A stretch of DNA of 64,000 nt from Parabacteroides gordonii MS-1 = DSM 23371 (GCF_000969825.1 NZ_KQ033920.1:62001-126000); one strand, 5' to 3'. Counted from the first letter of the stretch, positions 51,214 to 61,442 are shown. Translations and numbers: made by a program. Notes: generated by a model from the letters alone, not told the origin.

Positions 51214-53076
51214 ATGAAACTTAAAAATATAGTATCATTAGCATCCTTATCAATTTTACTTGGAATTACTTCCTGTAATGTATTGGATACGCAGCCTTTC
51301 GAATCGTATGATGAAGCAACCGTATGGGGGTCTAAATCAACGGCTGATGCTTTTGTTACCGGAACGATGAGTGATATAATGTATGGTTATATAAATGGAA
51401 ACCAGACAACCTGGGAAGAACGGACAAGTAATGCCGTACACTCAAATGGAGGGATTGGCTTTGTTCGCGAGCAACTCGATCGGTATACAGATGTTCATGA
51501 TTTTAAGAATCAGTTCTCTAAGATTCGTCGTTGTAACCTGATCATAGAGAAGGCGGCAGAATACCAGGGACAAGGACTCTCGGAATCGGAAGCAAAAGAT
51601 CTTACGGCTAAAGCTAAATTGCTTCGGGCTTTATTCTATTATCAACAAGCTCGTACGATGGGACGTTTTGTGTGGATAGACAAAGTGTTGGCTCCAGCCG
51701 ATACAGCCAATGCCGGTTTAATGATGCCTACCACAAAAACGACTACCGAAAGTTACACCTATATCCTGAATGATATAGATGCAGCATTGCCTGATCTGCC
51801 AACCGCTCCCAAATCCGGTGAGCTGTCACGCAACATGGCTTATGCTTTCAAATCGGAGATTGCCCTACAGGCTGCCGCTTACGAAACGGACGCTAACAAA
51901 AAGAGAGAATGGCTGAAGGCTTCAATAGCCGCAGCCGATGCAGTGGAAGGTGCTTCCCTGGCTTCTGATTTCGGGAATATCTTCAACGAGAAAGACCGTT
52001 ATTCAAACGAAATCATCTTTGCCATTTACCGGGATAAGGCCAATACCAATACGGATCATATTGTCCCATTGCAGAACATAATGCCTAACACCAACAACGA
52101 CAACCTGATCAAGAACGGCTGCGGCCCTTTGTTCCAGACAAACGGCGGACAACCTTTCATCGGTTGGTTATGGTGGGCTCCTACACAGAACCTGGTAGAT
52201 TGCTATGACGTGATCGACGAGGCTACCGGACAAGGCGTTCCCTGGACCGAATCATCCCAGTTCAAAAATAATATTACTCTTACCCAGGGATCAGCCCCCG
52301 CTTGGACTATCGAACAGGAAAAAGCGGAAGTATTATTCTACGGTAATGCAAAAGGTGACAAGTCAGTTAGCGAGGTCATGTACAACAACCGTGACGCCCG
52401 ATTCTACGGAACATTCGCTTACGATGGCTGTACCTGGTGGAATGAGGATATTTATATGACGGTAAACGGTAACTTATGGCGTAAATCAAACGGTGGCTTA
52501 GGCCCTCACATGGGACTGACCAACTACTACTGGAAGAAAGGAGTATATAACGTAGATCCTCGCGTATTGGCCGGCACACCGACCGACTACCATTACGTTG
52601 TGACCCGTTACGGACGTGTCCTGCTGAATAAAGCCGAAGCCATCTTGTGGCTGGCCGGAATGGGCGAAGGTAACTATGCGGATGCAGTCGCCATCTGTAA
52701 CCAGACCCGCACGGTACACGGTAAACTGCCGGCCAAACAGGTCACCAACCTGCAGGAAGCCTGGAACTTCTACAAACAGGAACGCCGTTGCGAACTGCCG
52801 ATGGAGAACGACTATTACTGGAGTTTGCTGCGTTGGGGTAAACACGGTGGCGCTGCCAATAACGGCGTAGCACCGGGTGGTAAGATTGCCGGATTTACAG
52901 AAATACCGACTTACGTAGAAATAACAAAAGATCGTACATCCTTCTACGTAGGTAAAGTGACGCATGGCGATAATGATATCCGCGAGTTCCGTGAAGACCG
53001 CCGTTACCTGCTTCCTATCCCGCAGGGACAGATCGACCGTAACGCTAATTTAGGCCCACAGAACCCGGGTTGGTAA
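51214..53076 (+). CDS. SusD/RagB family glycan-binding lipoprotein (PUL 2)
   Basis: A 620-residue surface lipoprotein with lipobox GITSC (Cys21) followed by NVLDTQPFESYDEATVW. The helical repeat region (AKAKLLRALFYYQQARTMGRFVWIDKV) and C-terminal RRCELPMENDYYWSLLRWGKHG and RRYLLPIPQGQIDRN are standard SusD features. It is longer than the PUL 1 SusD, with an insert near residues 280-420 that may form the glycan-binding face. Confidence 0.94.
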   Translation: MKLKNIVSLASLSILLGITSCNVLDTQPFESYDEATVWGSKSTADAFVTGTMSDIMYGYINGNQTTWEERTSNAVHSNGGIGFVREQLDRYTDVHDFKNQFSKIRRCNLIIEKAAEYQGQGLSESEAKDLTAKAKLLRALFYYQQARTMGRFVWIDKVLAPADTANAGLMMPTTKTTTESYTYILNDIDAALPDLPTAPKSGELSRNMAYAFKSEIALQAAAYETDANKKREWLKASIAAADAVEGASLASDFGNIFNEKDRYSNEIIFAIYRDKANTNTDHIVPLQNIMPNTNNDNLIKNGCGPLFQTNGGQPFIGWLWWAPTQNLVDCYDVIDEATGQGVPWTESSQFKNNITLTQGSAPAWTIEQEKAEVLFYGNAKGDKSVSEVMYNNRDARFYGTFAYDGCTWWNEDIYMTVNGNLWRKSNGGLGPHMGLTNYYWKKGVYNVDPRVLAGTPTDYHYVVTRYGRVLLNKAEAILWLAGMGEGNYADAVAICNQTRTVHGKLPAKQVTNLQEAWNFYKQERRCELPMENDYYWSLLRWGKHGGAANNGVAPGGKIAGFTEIPTYVEITKDRTSFYVGKVTHGDNDIREFREDRRYLLPIPQGQIDRNANLGPQNPGW

Positions 53077-53105
53077 TCGATGATTAATCATTAATACAAA
53101 GAAGT

Positions 53106-53594
53106 ATGAAAAAGAATATGATAAAACTGGTGAAGAATAGTCTGTTATTAATGCTTGTTTTGGTATGCTCATCCTGTCTGGAAGGAAACCTGGATGACCT
53201 GCCCGCATTCGAAGAAGCCAATATCACAGACGTGAAGTTTGATTTTCGCTATAAAGATCCGACAGATGTATGGATCGACGGAGAGCCGATCGTGAAAGTC
53301 GTGACTCTGTCTGTAAACGATAAAGTAATCAATGCGGAAACAGGAACGATCACTTGCACGGTTTCGGTTCCGGCAGCCGACGGCCCTTTCACGGAAGCGA
53401 TCCGCAATACTGTTGCACTGACCAATCTCGTAGGAAAATTCAACCTCTCCACAGCGGCAGTCATTACCCCGCAGGACGGTGCTCCGACATTGGGTTCACC
53501 CGGTGATTTTTCTACCACGCGCAGATACCTGGTAAAAGCCGCCAACGGCACAAAGAAAGATTGGACAATCCAGATCACTGCATTGAATAAGTAA
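53106..53594 (+). CDS. Small surface lipoprotein (DUF5018-like)
   Basis: A 162-residue lipoprotein; the acylated residue is Cys21 or Cys24 in VCSSC, followed by LEGNLDD. The mature part looks like one or two Ig-like domains; the ending TTRRYLVKAANGTKKDWTIQIT resembles the DUF5018-type domain that often sits after SusD and may bind glycan at the surface. The family call is tentative. A terminator hairpin follows before the enzyme genes. Confidence 0.6.
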   Translation: MKKNMIKLVKNSLLLMLVLVCSSCLEGNLDDLPAFEEANITDVKFDFRYKDPTDVWIDGEPIVKVVTLSVNDKVINAETGTITCTVSVPAADGPFTEAIRNTVALTNLVGKFNLSTAAVITPQDGAPTLGSPGDFSTTRRYLVKAANGTKKDWTIQITALNK

Positions 53595-53628
53595 CCTATA
53601 TATTTATATCCTTAGATCTGAAATCCTG

Positions 53629-53668
53629 AGGCTGTCCGACCCTGTATGAGGACGGACAGCCTTTTCTC
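53629..53668 (+). terminator. Terminator inside PUL 2
   Basis: AGGCTGTCCG (53629-53638) pairs perfectly with CGGACAGCCT (53653-53662) and is followed by TTTTCTC. It splits the susC-susD-lipoprotein unit from the enzyme genes and may set their expression ratio. Confidence 0.85.
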
Positions 53669-53689
53669 TGTAAACAAACGAATGTAAAA

Positions 53690-55204
53690 ATGAAGAAGAT
53701 GAAGAAAACTCAGTTATGGCTGGCATGTTTTGTGTTCATGCTTGCCAGCCAGTCCTTATTCTCCCAAGGCCTGTCGAAAGAGTCGTGGCGGGAGATCTCC
53801 GGTGAGAAATACGACTGGACGAAGACGATGCAACCCGAACAGGCTTACATGCATCCCTACCATCAGATGCAATTGATGAAGATCATGCTTTCGTACCCCG
53901 ATGAAAAAGGAGACCCGGTGCTATGCTATACCTTCGAGCAAGTCTTGTCGCTCGTCAAGCAGATGGATGCCGTGACAAGGGGGCTACCGAAGACCCTCTA
54001 TCTGGTAGGCTGGCAATATAAAGGGCATGACGATAAATACCCCGCCTGGTTTGAAGTGAACAACACCCTGAAAAGAGACTGCGACGCCACCGGCCGTGAA
54101 TCCTTGCTATGGCTGGCCGAAGAAGCAAAGAAATACAACACCCATATCAGCGTCCACGTCAATATGACCGATGCCTACGACGACAGCCCGTTATGGGATG
54201 AATACCTCGCTAAAGGCTTTATCTCCCGCAACACCGATGGCACTCCGATGCAGATAGGTGTATGGAACGGACGCAAAGCCTATCAGATATGTTATAAGAA
54301 CGAGTGGGAGAGTGGTTATGCCGTGAAGCGTATCGACGCCTTGCTGGAGCTGCTGCCTTTCCTGAAGGATGCCGGATCGATCATGATCGACGCCTTCTTT
54401 GTACGCGACAACCCCTATGAAAAGATCTCATGGGAAGAAGAAGAGAACTACCAGCGAAGGATCTTCCGTTACTTCAGGGGGAAAGGGATCGATGTCACGC
54501 ACGAGAGCTTCAACCGTCTGCGGGAAGGGAAAGACCTCTTTATCGGCCTGACTCCGTGGTACCTCTGGTTTGAAGCCACAGAAGCGGACTATATGAAATA
54601 CCCCGCTTACCTGACCACCGGAGGAGCTTCCTACCTCTTCGCCAAACAGTTTCCCGACCTGACCCGGGAACAACTTCAACTGGGCTTCCTGTTCGGCATG
54701 AGCGGCCGGGGAGAAGACTGCTTCGGCGGAGTTGACAACGACTTCCTGCCCGCACCCGACTGGATCGACAAATACCGCTACCAGTTCTATACCGGAACCC
54801 TCCCTTACGTCTACCTGAACCGTTACAAACGGGAGAACCTGACCGGAAAAGGAGAAAACCGTATCGCCTATTATAACGACGACCTCACCGTATCGCTGAA
54901 AGACTCGACCATCACCCACCATAAGCGGCTGTTGCGGGATCACGACGACCTCTTTATGCCTGTCCTCTGGCGTGCCGGCCGCGAATACATGGCCTATTCC
55001 GTCAAGGGATATACAGACAAGACCTGGCAACTGCCACCCGACTGGTCGGATGTGCACAGTGTGGATATCTATCGGATAACCCCTGCCGGTATCTCCTATA
55101 AAACAAGTGTAGCCTGCGAAAAAGGAACTGTCCGCCTCTCCCTCGAACCGGATGAAGCTGTCTCCGTTTTCCCTTCTACCGGCCGTTATAAATCCGAATT
55201 GTAA
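53690..55204 (+). CDS. GH101-like exported glycosidase
   Basis: A 504-residue protein with a signal peptide (about 1-26, ending SLFSQ). The core resembles the TIM-barrel of endo-alpha-N-acetylgalactosaminidases (GH101): LPKTLYLVGWQYKGHDDKYPAW, ISVHVNMTDAYDDSPLWDEY, a candidate nucleophile Asp in MIDAFFVRDNPY and acid/base Glu in VTHESFNR, 38 residues apart. It lacks the large accessory domains of classical GH101 enzymes. It is paralogous to the protein at 58356. Predicted target is an alpha-linked O-glycan or a related structure; activity is not proven by sequence. Confidence 0.62.
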   Translation: MKKMKKTQLWLACFVFMLASQSLFSQGLSKESWREISGEKYDWTKTMQPEQAYMHPYHQMQLMKIMLSYPDEKGDPVLCYTFEQVLSLVKQMDAVTRGLPKTLYLVGWQYKGHDDKYPAWFEVNNTLKRDCDATGRESLLWLAEEAKKYNTHISVHVNMTDAYDDSPLWDEYLAKGFISRNTDGTPMQIGVWNGRKAYQICYKNEWESGYAVKRIDALLELLPFLKDAGSIMIDAFFVRDNPYEKISWEEEENYQRRIFRYFRGKGIDVTHESFNRLREGKDLFIGLTPWYLWFEATEADYMKYPAYLTTGGASYLFAKQFPDLTREQLQLGFLFGMSGRGEDCFGGVDNDFLPAPDWIDKYRYQFYTGTLPYVYLNRYKRENLTGKGENRIAYYNDDLTVSLKDSTITHHKRLLRDHDDLFMPVLWRAGREYMAYSVKGYTDKTWQLPPDWSDVHSVDIYRITPAGISYKTSVACEKGTVRLSLEPDEAVSVFPSTGRYKSEL

Positions 55205-55223
55205 CACCTTTAAATTATACCGA

Positions 55224-58200
55224 ATGAAACACTCATTATTATCCGTGCTATTCGCCTGTCTGGGAATGTCCTGCGTACATGATACGCCACAGGCACCATA
55301 CACCTATACCGTAGCCGAAACCCAATGGGAAGAAGCCCTGGGAAACCACCGTGCCGTACTGACTGTCGATAACCCCGCCGAAGCCGTGCAGCTCTCTTTC
55401 GACTGGCGGCGACCGGACAAGGACGTTGAAAACCGCCGTCTCCTGATCGTACAGGCGGAAACCGGCGACACCATCCCCAACATCCGGCGGATAAAGGTCG
55501 ACAACGAACAGTGCCAACTCGTCTTCGGCCCGGTCAAAGCGAAAGGAACCTATTATTTCTATTATCTCCCTTACCGTGTGCAGGAAGGGTGGGGGAACTA
55601 TCACCGGGGTTATTACCCGCAGGAGGAAGCTCCCGACCCGCAATGGCCAGCCGTTTCAGAAGGACTCCCGCAGGCAAAAGTAACCCGTGTGGAGTCGCGT
55701 ACCGCCTTCGACAGCTTCTATCCGATGGAAGTGATCGCAACGGCAAACGAGAAAGATAACTATCGCAAGGCCAACCCCGGCCGCTTCCTCGTCTTTCCCG
55801 AAGACCGTACCCACCCGATACGCATGAGAGCCCATATCCCTTATAAATGGCTGCAAAGCCCGGATCATTCCACCTTCAGGGGAACGGCCATGCCGAACGA
55901 ATACTACGCTTTCCAGTTGGGTGTCTGGGCAGGAAAAGAGGAGCTCAAAAGCGTCATCTACGAAACATCCGGCCTGAAGAGCGGCAATAACATCATCCCG
56001 GCGGAAGCAATCACCTGCTTCAACCGCAATGGGGTAAACCCGTTAGGCAAACCTTTCACCAAGGAGATAAGCGTCGCCCCGGATGCCGTGCAGCCCCTCT
56101 GGTTCGGTATCGACCTGAAAGAAGACCAACCCGCTGGCACCTATAAGGGAGTCATCGTGATCACGGACGAAACCGGTTACGCCGTCCCTGTCGACATCGA
56201 ACTGAAAGTGTCCGGCAAAGCCCTGGCCGATAGGGGAGACAACGAACCCTGGCGGCACAGCCGTCTGCGCTGGCTGAACTCGACACTGGGCATCACCGAT
56301 AAACCGACAACCGGTTACAGCAACCTCTCGCTCGAAAGCAACACGATCTCCTGCCTGGGACGTACCGTCAGTCTCGACATGCCCACCGGCCTTCCGTCCT
56401 CTATCGACTCCTGGGGACATGAGTTGCTGGCTTCCCCCGTGCGCTTCATCATCCGGACGGATGCAGGTGAGAAAAGGCTGAACGGTACGGTCGAAGTCAC
56501 CGGCCAGTCCGCAGGCAAAGTCACCGGACGCTGGAGAGCCGAAGACACCGACCTGTCGCTGACCTGCCACACGACGATGGAGTTCGACGGCTGGATCAAC
56601 TACGTCTATTCCATCTCCCCCAAAAAAGATTTACAGATCAAAGACATCCGCCTGGAGATACCGATGAAAAGCGCCGCTGCCCCTTATTTCATGGGACTGG
56701 GCTTGCCGGGACAGGAAACCCCCGACAACTATACCGGCGGCTGGGAAACCCGGGGAAAGACCGTGCACGACTACGCCGTCTCCATCCCCACCTCTAAAAG
56801 CACTTCCTGGCTATGGCCTTTCGACAGCTTCTGGTGCGGTTCCGAGAAAGCCGGTATCCATTGCGAACTGCGTGGTGCTTCTTACACCGGCCCGCTGCTG
56901 AACCTCTACCGTCCGGCCTATCCGGCAAGCTGGTACAACGACGGCAAAGGCGGTTTCCGTATCAACCGCAGTGCCGGCCAGACCGTCGCCACCGCTTATA
57001 GCGGCGAACGAACCCTGAAGGCAGGCGAAGATCTTGCATTCGATTTCTCCCTGCTCATCACTCCGGTAAAAGAGATAGAGCCCCGCCGTCAATTCACCGA
57101 CCGTTATTATCATAACAGTTTCGCACCCGCTCCGGAACAAGAGAACCTCGACGTCGGCGTCAAGATCATCAACGTACACCATGCCAACGCACTTAATCCG
57201 TTCATCAACTACCCGTTTATCACTGCGGATAAGATAAAAGACTTTACGAAAGAATGGCACGCCAAAGATTGTAAGGTGAAGATCTACTACACCATCCGTG
57301 AGCTGACGAACGTACTACCCGAGGTATGGGCATTGCGTAGCCTGGGCGACGAGATACTGCAAGGCGGCAACGGCGGCGGTTTCCCCTGGTGCCGGGAACA
57401 TTACGTAACGGACTATACTCCCCAGTGGTACCAGCACCTCGACGGCCAGGGCTTCGGCATCGCCGCCGATGCATCCGTCCTGACGGCTACCGGCGATTCG
57501 CGCTGGTACAACTACTACATCGAAGGACTGGCCTGGCTGGTGAAGCACACCGACATCGACGGCCTCTACCTGGATGACGTCGCTTTCGGGCGCGACATGC
57601 TGAAACGTATGCGTCATGCGATGGACGACGTGAAGCCGGGTTGCATCATCGACCTGCATTCGAACACCGGCTTCTCCCGCGGCCCGGCTACCCAATATGC
57701 CGAATACTTCCCCTATGTGGATAAGGTATGGTTTGGCGAGAGCTTCATGTACGACGAGATGTCGCCTGCCAACTGGCTCGTGGAAGTCTCCGGCATCCCC
57801 TTCGGACTGATGGGCGATATGCTGCACGGTGGCGGCAACAAATGGCTGGGTATGCAATACGGCATGACCGTCCGCCAGCCCTGGGTTACGGAAGGTGTCT
57901 CCTGTGATCCCCGCTTCATCTGGAAGCTCTGGGACGACTTCGGCATCATGGACGCGCAGATGGTTGGTTTCTGGGAGGATAACCCGCCTGTCACCTCTTC
58001 CGACAAGGAGGTCAAAGTAACCACCTACATCAAGCAGGGCAAGACCCTTCTCTCGGTCGGTAACTATTCTACCGCCCCGAAGCAGGTTAAACTCAGCATC
58101 GACTGGAAGCAGCTCGGCCTCGATCCGTCGTCTGTCCGTATGGTAGCCCCGGCAATCACCGACTTCCAGGAAGCGCAGGAATTCGCCCCCGGTACCCCGA

Positions 58201-58247
58201 TCCCGGTCGATCCGAAACGGGGTTGGTTGATTGTCCTTTCGGAATGA
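55224..58247 (+). CDS. Large DUF6067-type lipoprotein, putative glycoside hydrolase
   Basis: A 1007-residue lipoprotein (lipobox GMSC near residue 18). N-terminal beta domains (about 30-480) precede a probable TIM barrel (about 640-900) with KIYYTIRELTNVLPEVWAL, TDIDGLYLDDVAFGRDMLKRM-like Asp-Asp pair and CIIDLHSNTGF. This matches my recollection of DUF6067, a family related to glycoside hydrolases. I chose ATG 55224; the frame stays open upstream but overlaps the preceding gene. It lies between two GH101-like paralogues in what looks like one operon. Substrate is unknown. Confidence 0.68.
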   Translation: MKHSLLSVLFACLGMSCVHDTPQAPYTYTVAETQWEEALGNHRAVLTVDNPAEAVQLSFDWRRPDKDVENRRLLIVQAETGDTIPNIRRIKVDNEQCQLVFGPVKAKGTYYFYYLPYRVQEGWGNYHRGYYPQEEAPDPQWPAVSEGLPQAKVTRVESRTAFDSFYPMEVIATANEKDNYRKANPGRFLVFPEDRTHPIRMRAHIPYKWLQSPDHSTFRGTAMPNEYYAFQLGVWAGKEELKSVIYETSGLKSGNNIIPAEAITCFNRNGVNPLGKPFTKEISVAPDAVQPLWFGIDLKEDQPAGTYKGVIVITDETGYAVPVDIELKVSGKALADRGDNEPWRHSRLRWLNSTLGITDKPTTGYSNLSLESNTISCLGRTVSLDMPTGLPSSIDSWGHELLASPVRFIIRTDAGEKRLNGTVEVTGQSAGKVTGRWRAEDTDLSLTCHTTMEFDGWINYVYSISPKKDLQIKDIRLEIPMKSAAAPYFMGLGLPGQETPDNYTGGWETRGKTVHDYAVSIPTSKSTSWLWPFDSFWCGSEKAGIHCELRGASYTGPLLNLYRPAYPASWYNDGKGGFRINRSAGQTVATAYSGERTLKAGEDLAFDFSLLITPVKEIEPRRQFTDRYYHNSFAPAPEQENLDVGVKIINVHHANALNPFINYPFITADKIKDFTKEWHAKDCKVKIYYTIRELTNVLPEVWALRSLGDEILQGGNGGGFPWCREHYVTDYTPQWYQHLDGQGFGIAADASVLTATGDSRWYNYYIEGLAWLVKHTDIDGLYLDDVAFGRDMLKRMRHAMDDVKPGCIIDLHSNTGFSRGPATQYAEYFPYVDKVWFGESFMYDEMSPANWLVEVSGIPFGLMGDMLHGGGNKWLGMQYGMTVRQPWVTEGVSCDPRFIWKLWDDFGIMDAQMVGFWEDNPPVTSSDKEVKVTTYIKQGKTLLSVGNYSTAPKQVKLSIDWKQLGLDPSSVRMVAPAITDFQEAQEFAPGTPIPVDPKRGWLIVLSE

Positions 58248-58282
58248 TGCGAATAGTCCACCGTCTGCGGATAGGTCTCACC

Positions 58283-58325
58283 GCTACTGTATGAGAGGTG
58301 TCATCACCCTCGTGTAGGTAGTAGC
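58283..58325. other. Imperfect hairpin between DUF6067 and second GH101-like gene
   Basis: GCTAC and GTAGC at the ends and GAG-GGTG with CACC-CTC near the centre form an imperfect stem of about 20 positions around TCAT. No T run follows. It may modulate expression within the operon. Confidence 0.4.
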
Positions 58326-58355
58326 ACTATTTATATATACAAACAATTTATCATC

Positions 58356-60080
58356 ATGAAAGCACTTTTTTATATTCTAACACTATTCCTCTTCCTCTCG
58401 TGCAGCACGCAGGGTACGCTGGAGAAGATAGACATCCAACTGGATAAGGAAACCCTGAACCCTGTGCGTAATCCCGGCGAACGGGGAACTATTCAGATCA
58501 CAGGGCATTACTCCAATGGCAAGACGATTGACATCCCCTTGTCGGAAGTCGCTCTGGCTGTCCGCACGGTCAGTGCGAGTGGCAACGTGGAAGTCGTGGC
58601 ACTGTCGGGCGACCAGTTGCTCCCGAAAGAGGGAGGCCTGGCCGAAGTCACCGCCATTTACCAGAAAGACGGTACGACTTACGCTGCCGCGAAGCAGGTC
58701 GTAGTGGCTCCTTACTACCGCGACTATCACCAGACACTCGTTATGAAACTCTTCGTGGCATACGACGGCGAACTCAACGAGCCCGACCCGAATAACGTCA
58801 TCTTCCAGCACAAAGACCCTTCGCGCCTGTGCACCTTCAGCGAAGCTCTGGATGTGGTCAAGCGGATCGACAACCTGACGCGCGGCATTCCGAAGATCAT
58901 CTATCTGGTGGGGTGGCAACGTGGCGGACACGATCACCTGTACCCCGACTGGAGTATCGTCAACCCCAACCTCAAACGGGAGGAAGATGCCACCGCCCTG
59001 GAAAGTCTCCGCTGGCTGATCCGCGAAGCACGGGCTTATAACACGACCGTCAGCCTTCATATCAATATGGTCGACGCCTTTGAAGAAAGTCCCCTCTGGG
59101 ACACTTACATCAAGAACGACATCATCGCCCGCGATGCCAACGGCAACCTGAAGTCGATCTGGGAATACATCAAAGGCCATAAAGCCTATCACCTGAGCTA
59201 TACGAAAGAGTGGGAGAAAGGTTTCACCAAACCCCGTATCGACCGGCTGATCGACATGATACCCGAACTGAGGGACGGCCACACCATCCATATCGACGCC
59301 TTCATGGCTTACTGGCAACCGGAAAACCGTCCGTTGAGCCCCTGGCATGCCAAGCCTGAGAACGGCGGGATCGACTGGTACAAGGAGGTGGAAACCCAAC
59401 GCAAGATCTTCAAATACTGGCGGGAGAAAGGCTTCGACGTCACGGGCGAAGGCATCTTCTGGGCGCATCCTCCCGGCGAAGGTTTCGTGGGATTGCAACC
59501 TATGTCGTGGTGGTTCCCGGCGGATATAGGTTTCCAGATGCAGATACCCGAAAGGCTGTCGGCACGCGGACGTACGCACCGGGACGGACAGGGCGATTTC
59601 CGTTTCGGTTCGAGTATGCAGGGGGAAGAGATCCTTCAGAAAGATAAGGAGAATATGCCCGGTTTCTTGTCGCAGTTCTGCACGATGACGCTGCCCTGGT
59701 ATTACCTGAGCCGGCTCGACCGGGTTGCTTTTATCGACGAAGCCCTCTATTACAGCAACGGTGTCGTGGCACGTGTGGAAGACGGGAAGAACATCATCCG
59801 CAAAGGTGATTTCATCCTGCGTGAGAACGACAACCTATTCGTCCCCGCCCTTTGGAACGACAACGAGATCATCGCTTATTCGGGCGACGGATACGAAGGC
59901 CGCAGCTGGCTGATGCCGGAAGGTTGGGAGAAAATATCTTCCGTGGATATCTACTCCATCTCCCTGACCGGTTCTACCCTGAAACAATCCGCCGTCCCCG
60001 TACGCAATGGCCTGCTGATGCTCACGCTGGGGAAGGAGGAAGCCGTTTCGATCGTTCCCGCCGGACAAGCGCTTCAATAG
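58356..60080 (+). CDS. GH101-like lipoprotein glycosidase with N-terminal Ig-like domain
   Basis: A 574-residue lipoprotein with lipobox FLSC (Cys16). Residues 20-120 form a Big-2/Ig-like domain (IQITGHYSNGKTIDIPLSEV). Residues 125-560 are paralogous to the protein at 53690, with shared phrases LTRGIPKIIYLVGWQRGGHD and VSLHINMVDAFEESPLWD, a candidate nucleophile Asp in HIDAFMAYW and acid/base Glu in VTGEGIFWAH. The longer inter-residue insert (ENRPLSPWHAKPENGG) may alter specificity. It is the last gene of PUL 2. Confidence 0.62.
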   Translation: MKALFYILTLFLFLSCSTQGTLEKIDIQLDKETLNPVRNPGERGTIQITGHYSNGKTIDIPLSEVALAVRTVSASGNVEVVALSGDQLLPKEGGLAEVTAIYQKDGTTYAAAKQVVVAPYYRDYHQTLVMKLFVAYDGELNEPDPNNVIFQHKDPSRLCTFSEALDVVKRIDNLTRGIPKIIYLVGWQRGGHDHLYPDWSIVNPNLKREEDATALESLRWLIREARAYNTTVSLHINMVDAFEESPLWDTYIKNDIIARDANGNLKSIWEYIKGHKAYHLSYTKEWEKGFTKPRIDRLIDMIPELRDGHTIHIDAFMAYWQPENRPLSPWHAKPENGGIDWYKEVETQRKIFKYWREKGFDVTGEGIFWAHPPGEGFVGLQPMSWWFPADIGFQMQIPERLSARGRTHRDGQGDFRFGSSMQGEEILQKDKENMPGFLSQFCTMTLPWYYLSRLDRVAFIDEALYYSNGVVARVEDGKNIIRKGDFILRENDNLFVPALWNDNEIIAYSGDGYEGRSWLMPEGWEKISSVDIYSISLTGSTLKQSAVPVRNGLLMLTLGKEEAVSIVPAGQALQ

Positions 60081-60091
60081 CATGGGCTGGG

Positions 60092-61390
60092 TTAATTTCC
60101 TTTGAAGAATTCTTCTTCCCTGTAATACTGCAGCCTCTCTTCGGCAGCGTCTTTCAGCTTTTGCATATAGCCGGATAGCTTTTCGCGCCGGCTGATGCTG
60201 TCGAGGAAGAGCTGGTAGTATCTGACCGCATTCTTGTTGTCTTTCAGTATATCGTAGGCATAGGCGATGTGGTTGAGGGTGACGGACGATTGCGGGTTGT
60301 AAGATAGCGATGTCTTCAGAGCCACGATCTCCTCTTTCAGTTCACGGCGCATCACGAACCCTTTGGCCAGCGTGTTATACAGCGAGAACATCAGTGTACT
60401 GTCCGGCATGATCAGCTCGATGGCCTTTTTCGTTGCCTCGATTCCCTCGGTGGCATATCCGGGCATTTCGATAGCTGTAATCCCCAGGTAAGTGAGTATC
60501 TGTGGGTTCTTTTCCTTTGCTTTCTTGTTGGCCATGTCCAGGCATTCGTAGGCTTTCAGCAGGCTGTCGTTTTTCAGGTAGCAGAGTCCCAGGTAATAGT
60601 TGGTGTTGGCCGTGTTATCTCCCAGTTGCGAGAGGTTCCGGTATTTGTCGAGGGCCGGCCGGAACTGCTCTTTCTGGAAATAGGCGAACGCATTTACCCG
60701 GTTGACGGGCAGGTTCAGGGAGTCCAGTGCGATATACTCGTCGGTGTACCGGATCGCTGCATCCACAGAGTCCATTTCCAGGTATAGGTTTGACAGGCGG
60801 AGCACCGCCGCATAGTCTGACGAGTCCCTTTCCAGTGCCCGCTTATAGATGAAGAGGGCGGAGTCCGGTTGTTCCGTTTTCCCGTAGCAATCGCCCAACA
60901 GGCGTAAGGCATATTGGGTGGTGTCGCCGGCCAACATGGTTTCGGCCAGGGCTTTGGCTTCTTCGTACTGCTCGTTGCGGAAATACAACTGTCCTATCTT
61001 TGTCCGGATGTAGGTGTTGCCGGGAGCCAGTTCCAACGCTTTTCCGTATTCTTCCAGTGCTTTGTTATCGCTGTTTTGCATCAGGTAGCAGTTGGCGCGT
61101 TCGATGTACAGGTGCGTGTTCAGCGAGTCGGCCGCGATCATTTCGTTGAGCAGGCGTACTGCGTCGCTATACCGGTTCAGTTCCTTGTAGGCGGCTAGCT
61201 TTTTCCGTTGCAGGTCGGGAGTCACTGAGTCAAGGCGGCCGATAAGGTCGATGGCCTGCCGGTAGTTGTAACTGTTTATTGCTTCCTCTATGGCCTGCAA
61301 AGATACATCCTGAGCCTGTACCGGAAAACCGTATGTGCACAGCCAGCAAAGGATAACGAATAAATAAGAGTTTCTTTGTTTCATATTCAT
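60092..61390 (-). CDS. Exported TPR-repeat protein
   Basis: A 432-residue protein with a signal peptide (about 1-27, ending PVQAQ). The rest is built of tetratricopeptide repeats (NKALEEYGKALELAPGNTYIRTKIGQLYFRNEQYEEAKALAETML and similar, about ten helical pairs; only the pattern is diagnostic). It would act as a periplasmic scaffold. It lies downstream of and codirectional with the TonB-dependent receptor, 71 bases away, so they may form one unit. Partner proteins are unknown. Confidence 0.88.
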   Translation of the reverse strand: MNMKQRNSYLFVILCWLCTYGFPVQAQDVSLQAIEEAINSYNYRQAIDLIGRLDSVTPDLQRKKLAAYKELNRYSDAVRLLNEMIAADSLNTHLYIERANCYLMQNSDNKALEEYGKALELAPGNTYIRTKIGQLYFRNEQYEEAKALAETMLAGDTTQYALRLLGDCYGKTEQPDSALFIYKRALERDSSDYAAVLRLSNLYLEMDSVDAAIRYTDEYIALDSLNLPVNRVNAFAYFQKEQFRPALDKYRNLSQLGDNTANTNYYLGLCYLKNDSLLKAYECLDMANKKAKEKNPQILTYLGITAIEMPGYATEGIEATKKAIELIMPDSTLMFSLYNTLAKGFVMRRELKEEIVALKTSLSYNPQSSVTLNHIAYAYDILKDNKNAVRYYQLFLDSISRREKLSGYMQKLKDAAEERLQYYREEEFFKGN

Positions 61391-61426
61391 GTTTTATCAG
61401 TTTTGAATATAGTGTCGTTGATAGGA

Positions 61427-61442
61427 GCGGTTCGCGAACCGC
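61427..61442. repeat. Perfect GC-rich palindrome between TPR and receptor genes
   Basis: GCGGTTCGCGAACCGC, flanked by partially matching GGA/CCC bases. No T run. It resembles dispersed intergenic palindromes seen in several bacterial genomes. Confidence 0.7.

Noticed and set aside
58383-59579. 398-codon open frame antisense to the second GH101-like gene
   Set aside because: Shadow of a conserved sense gene; no signal, motif or promoter.
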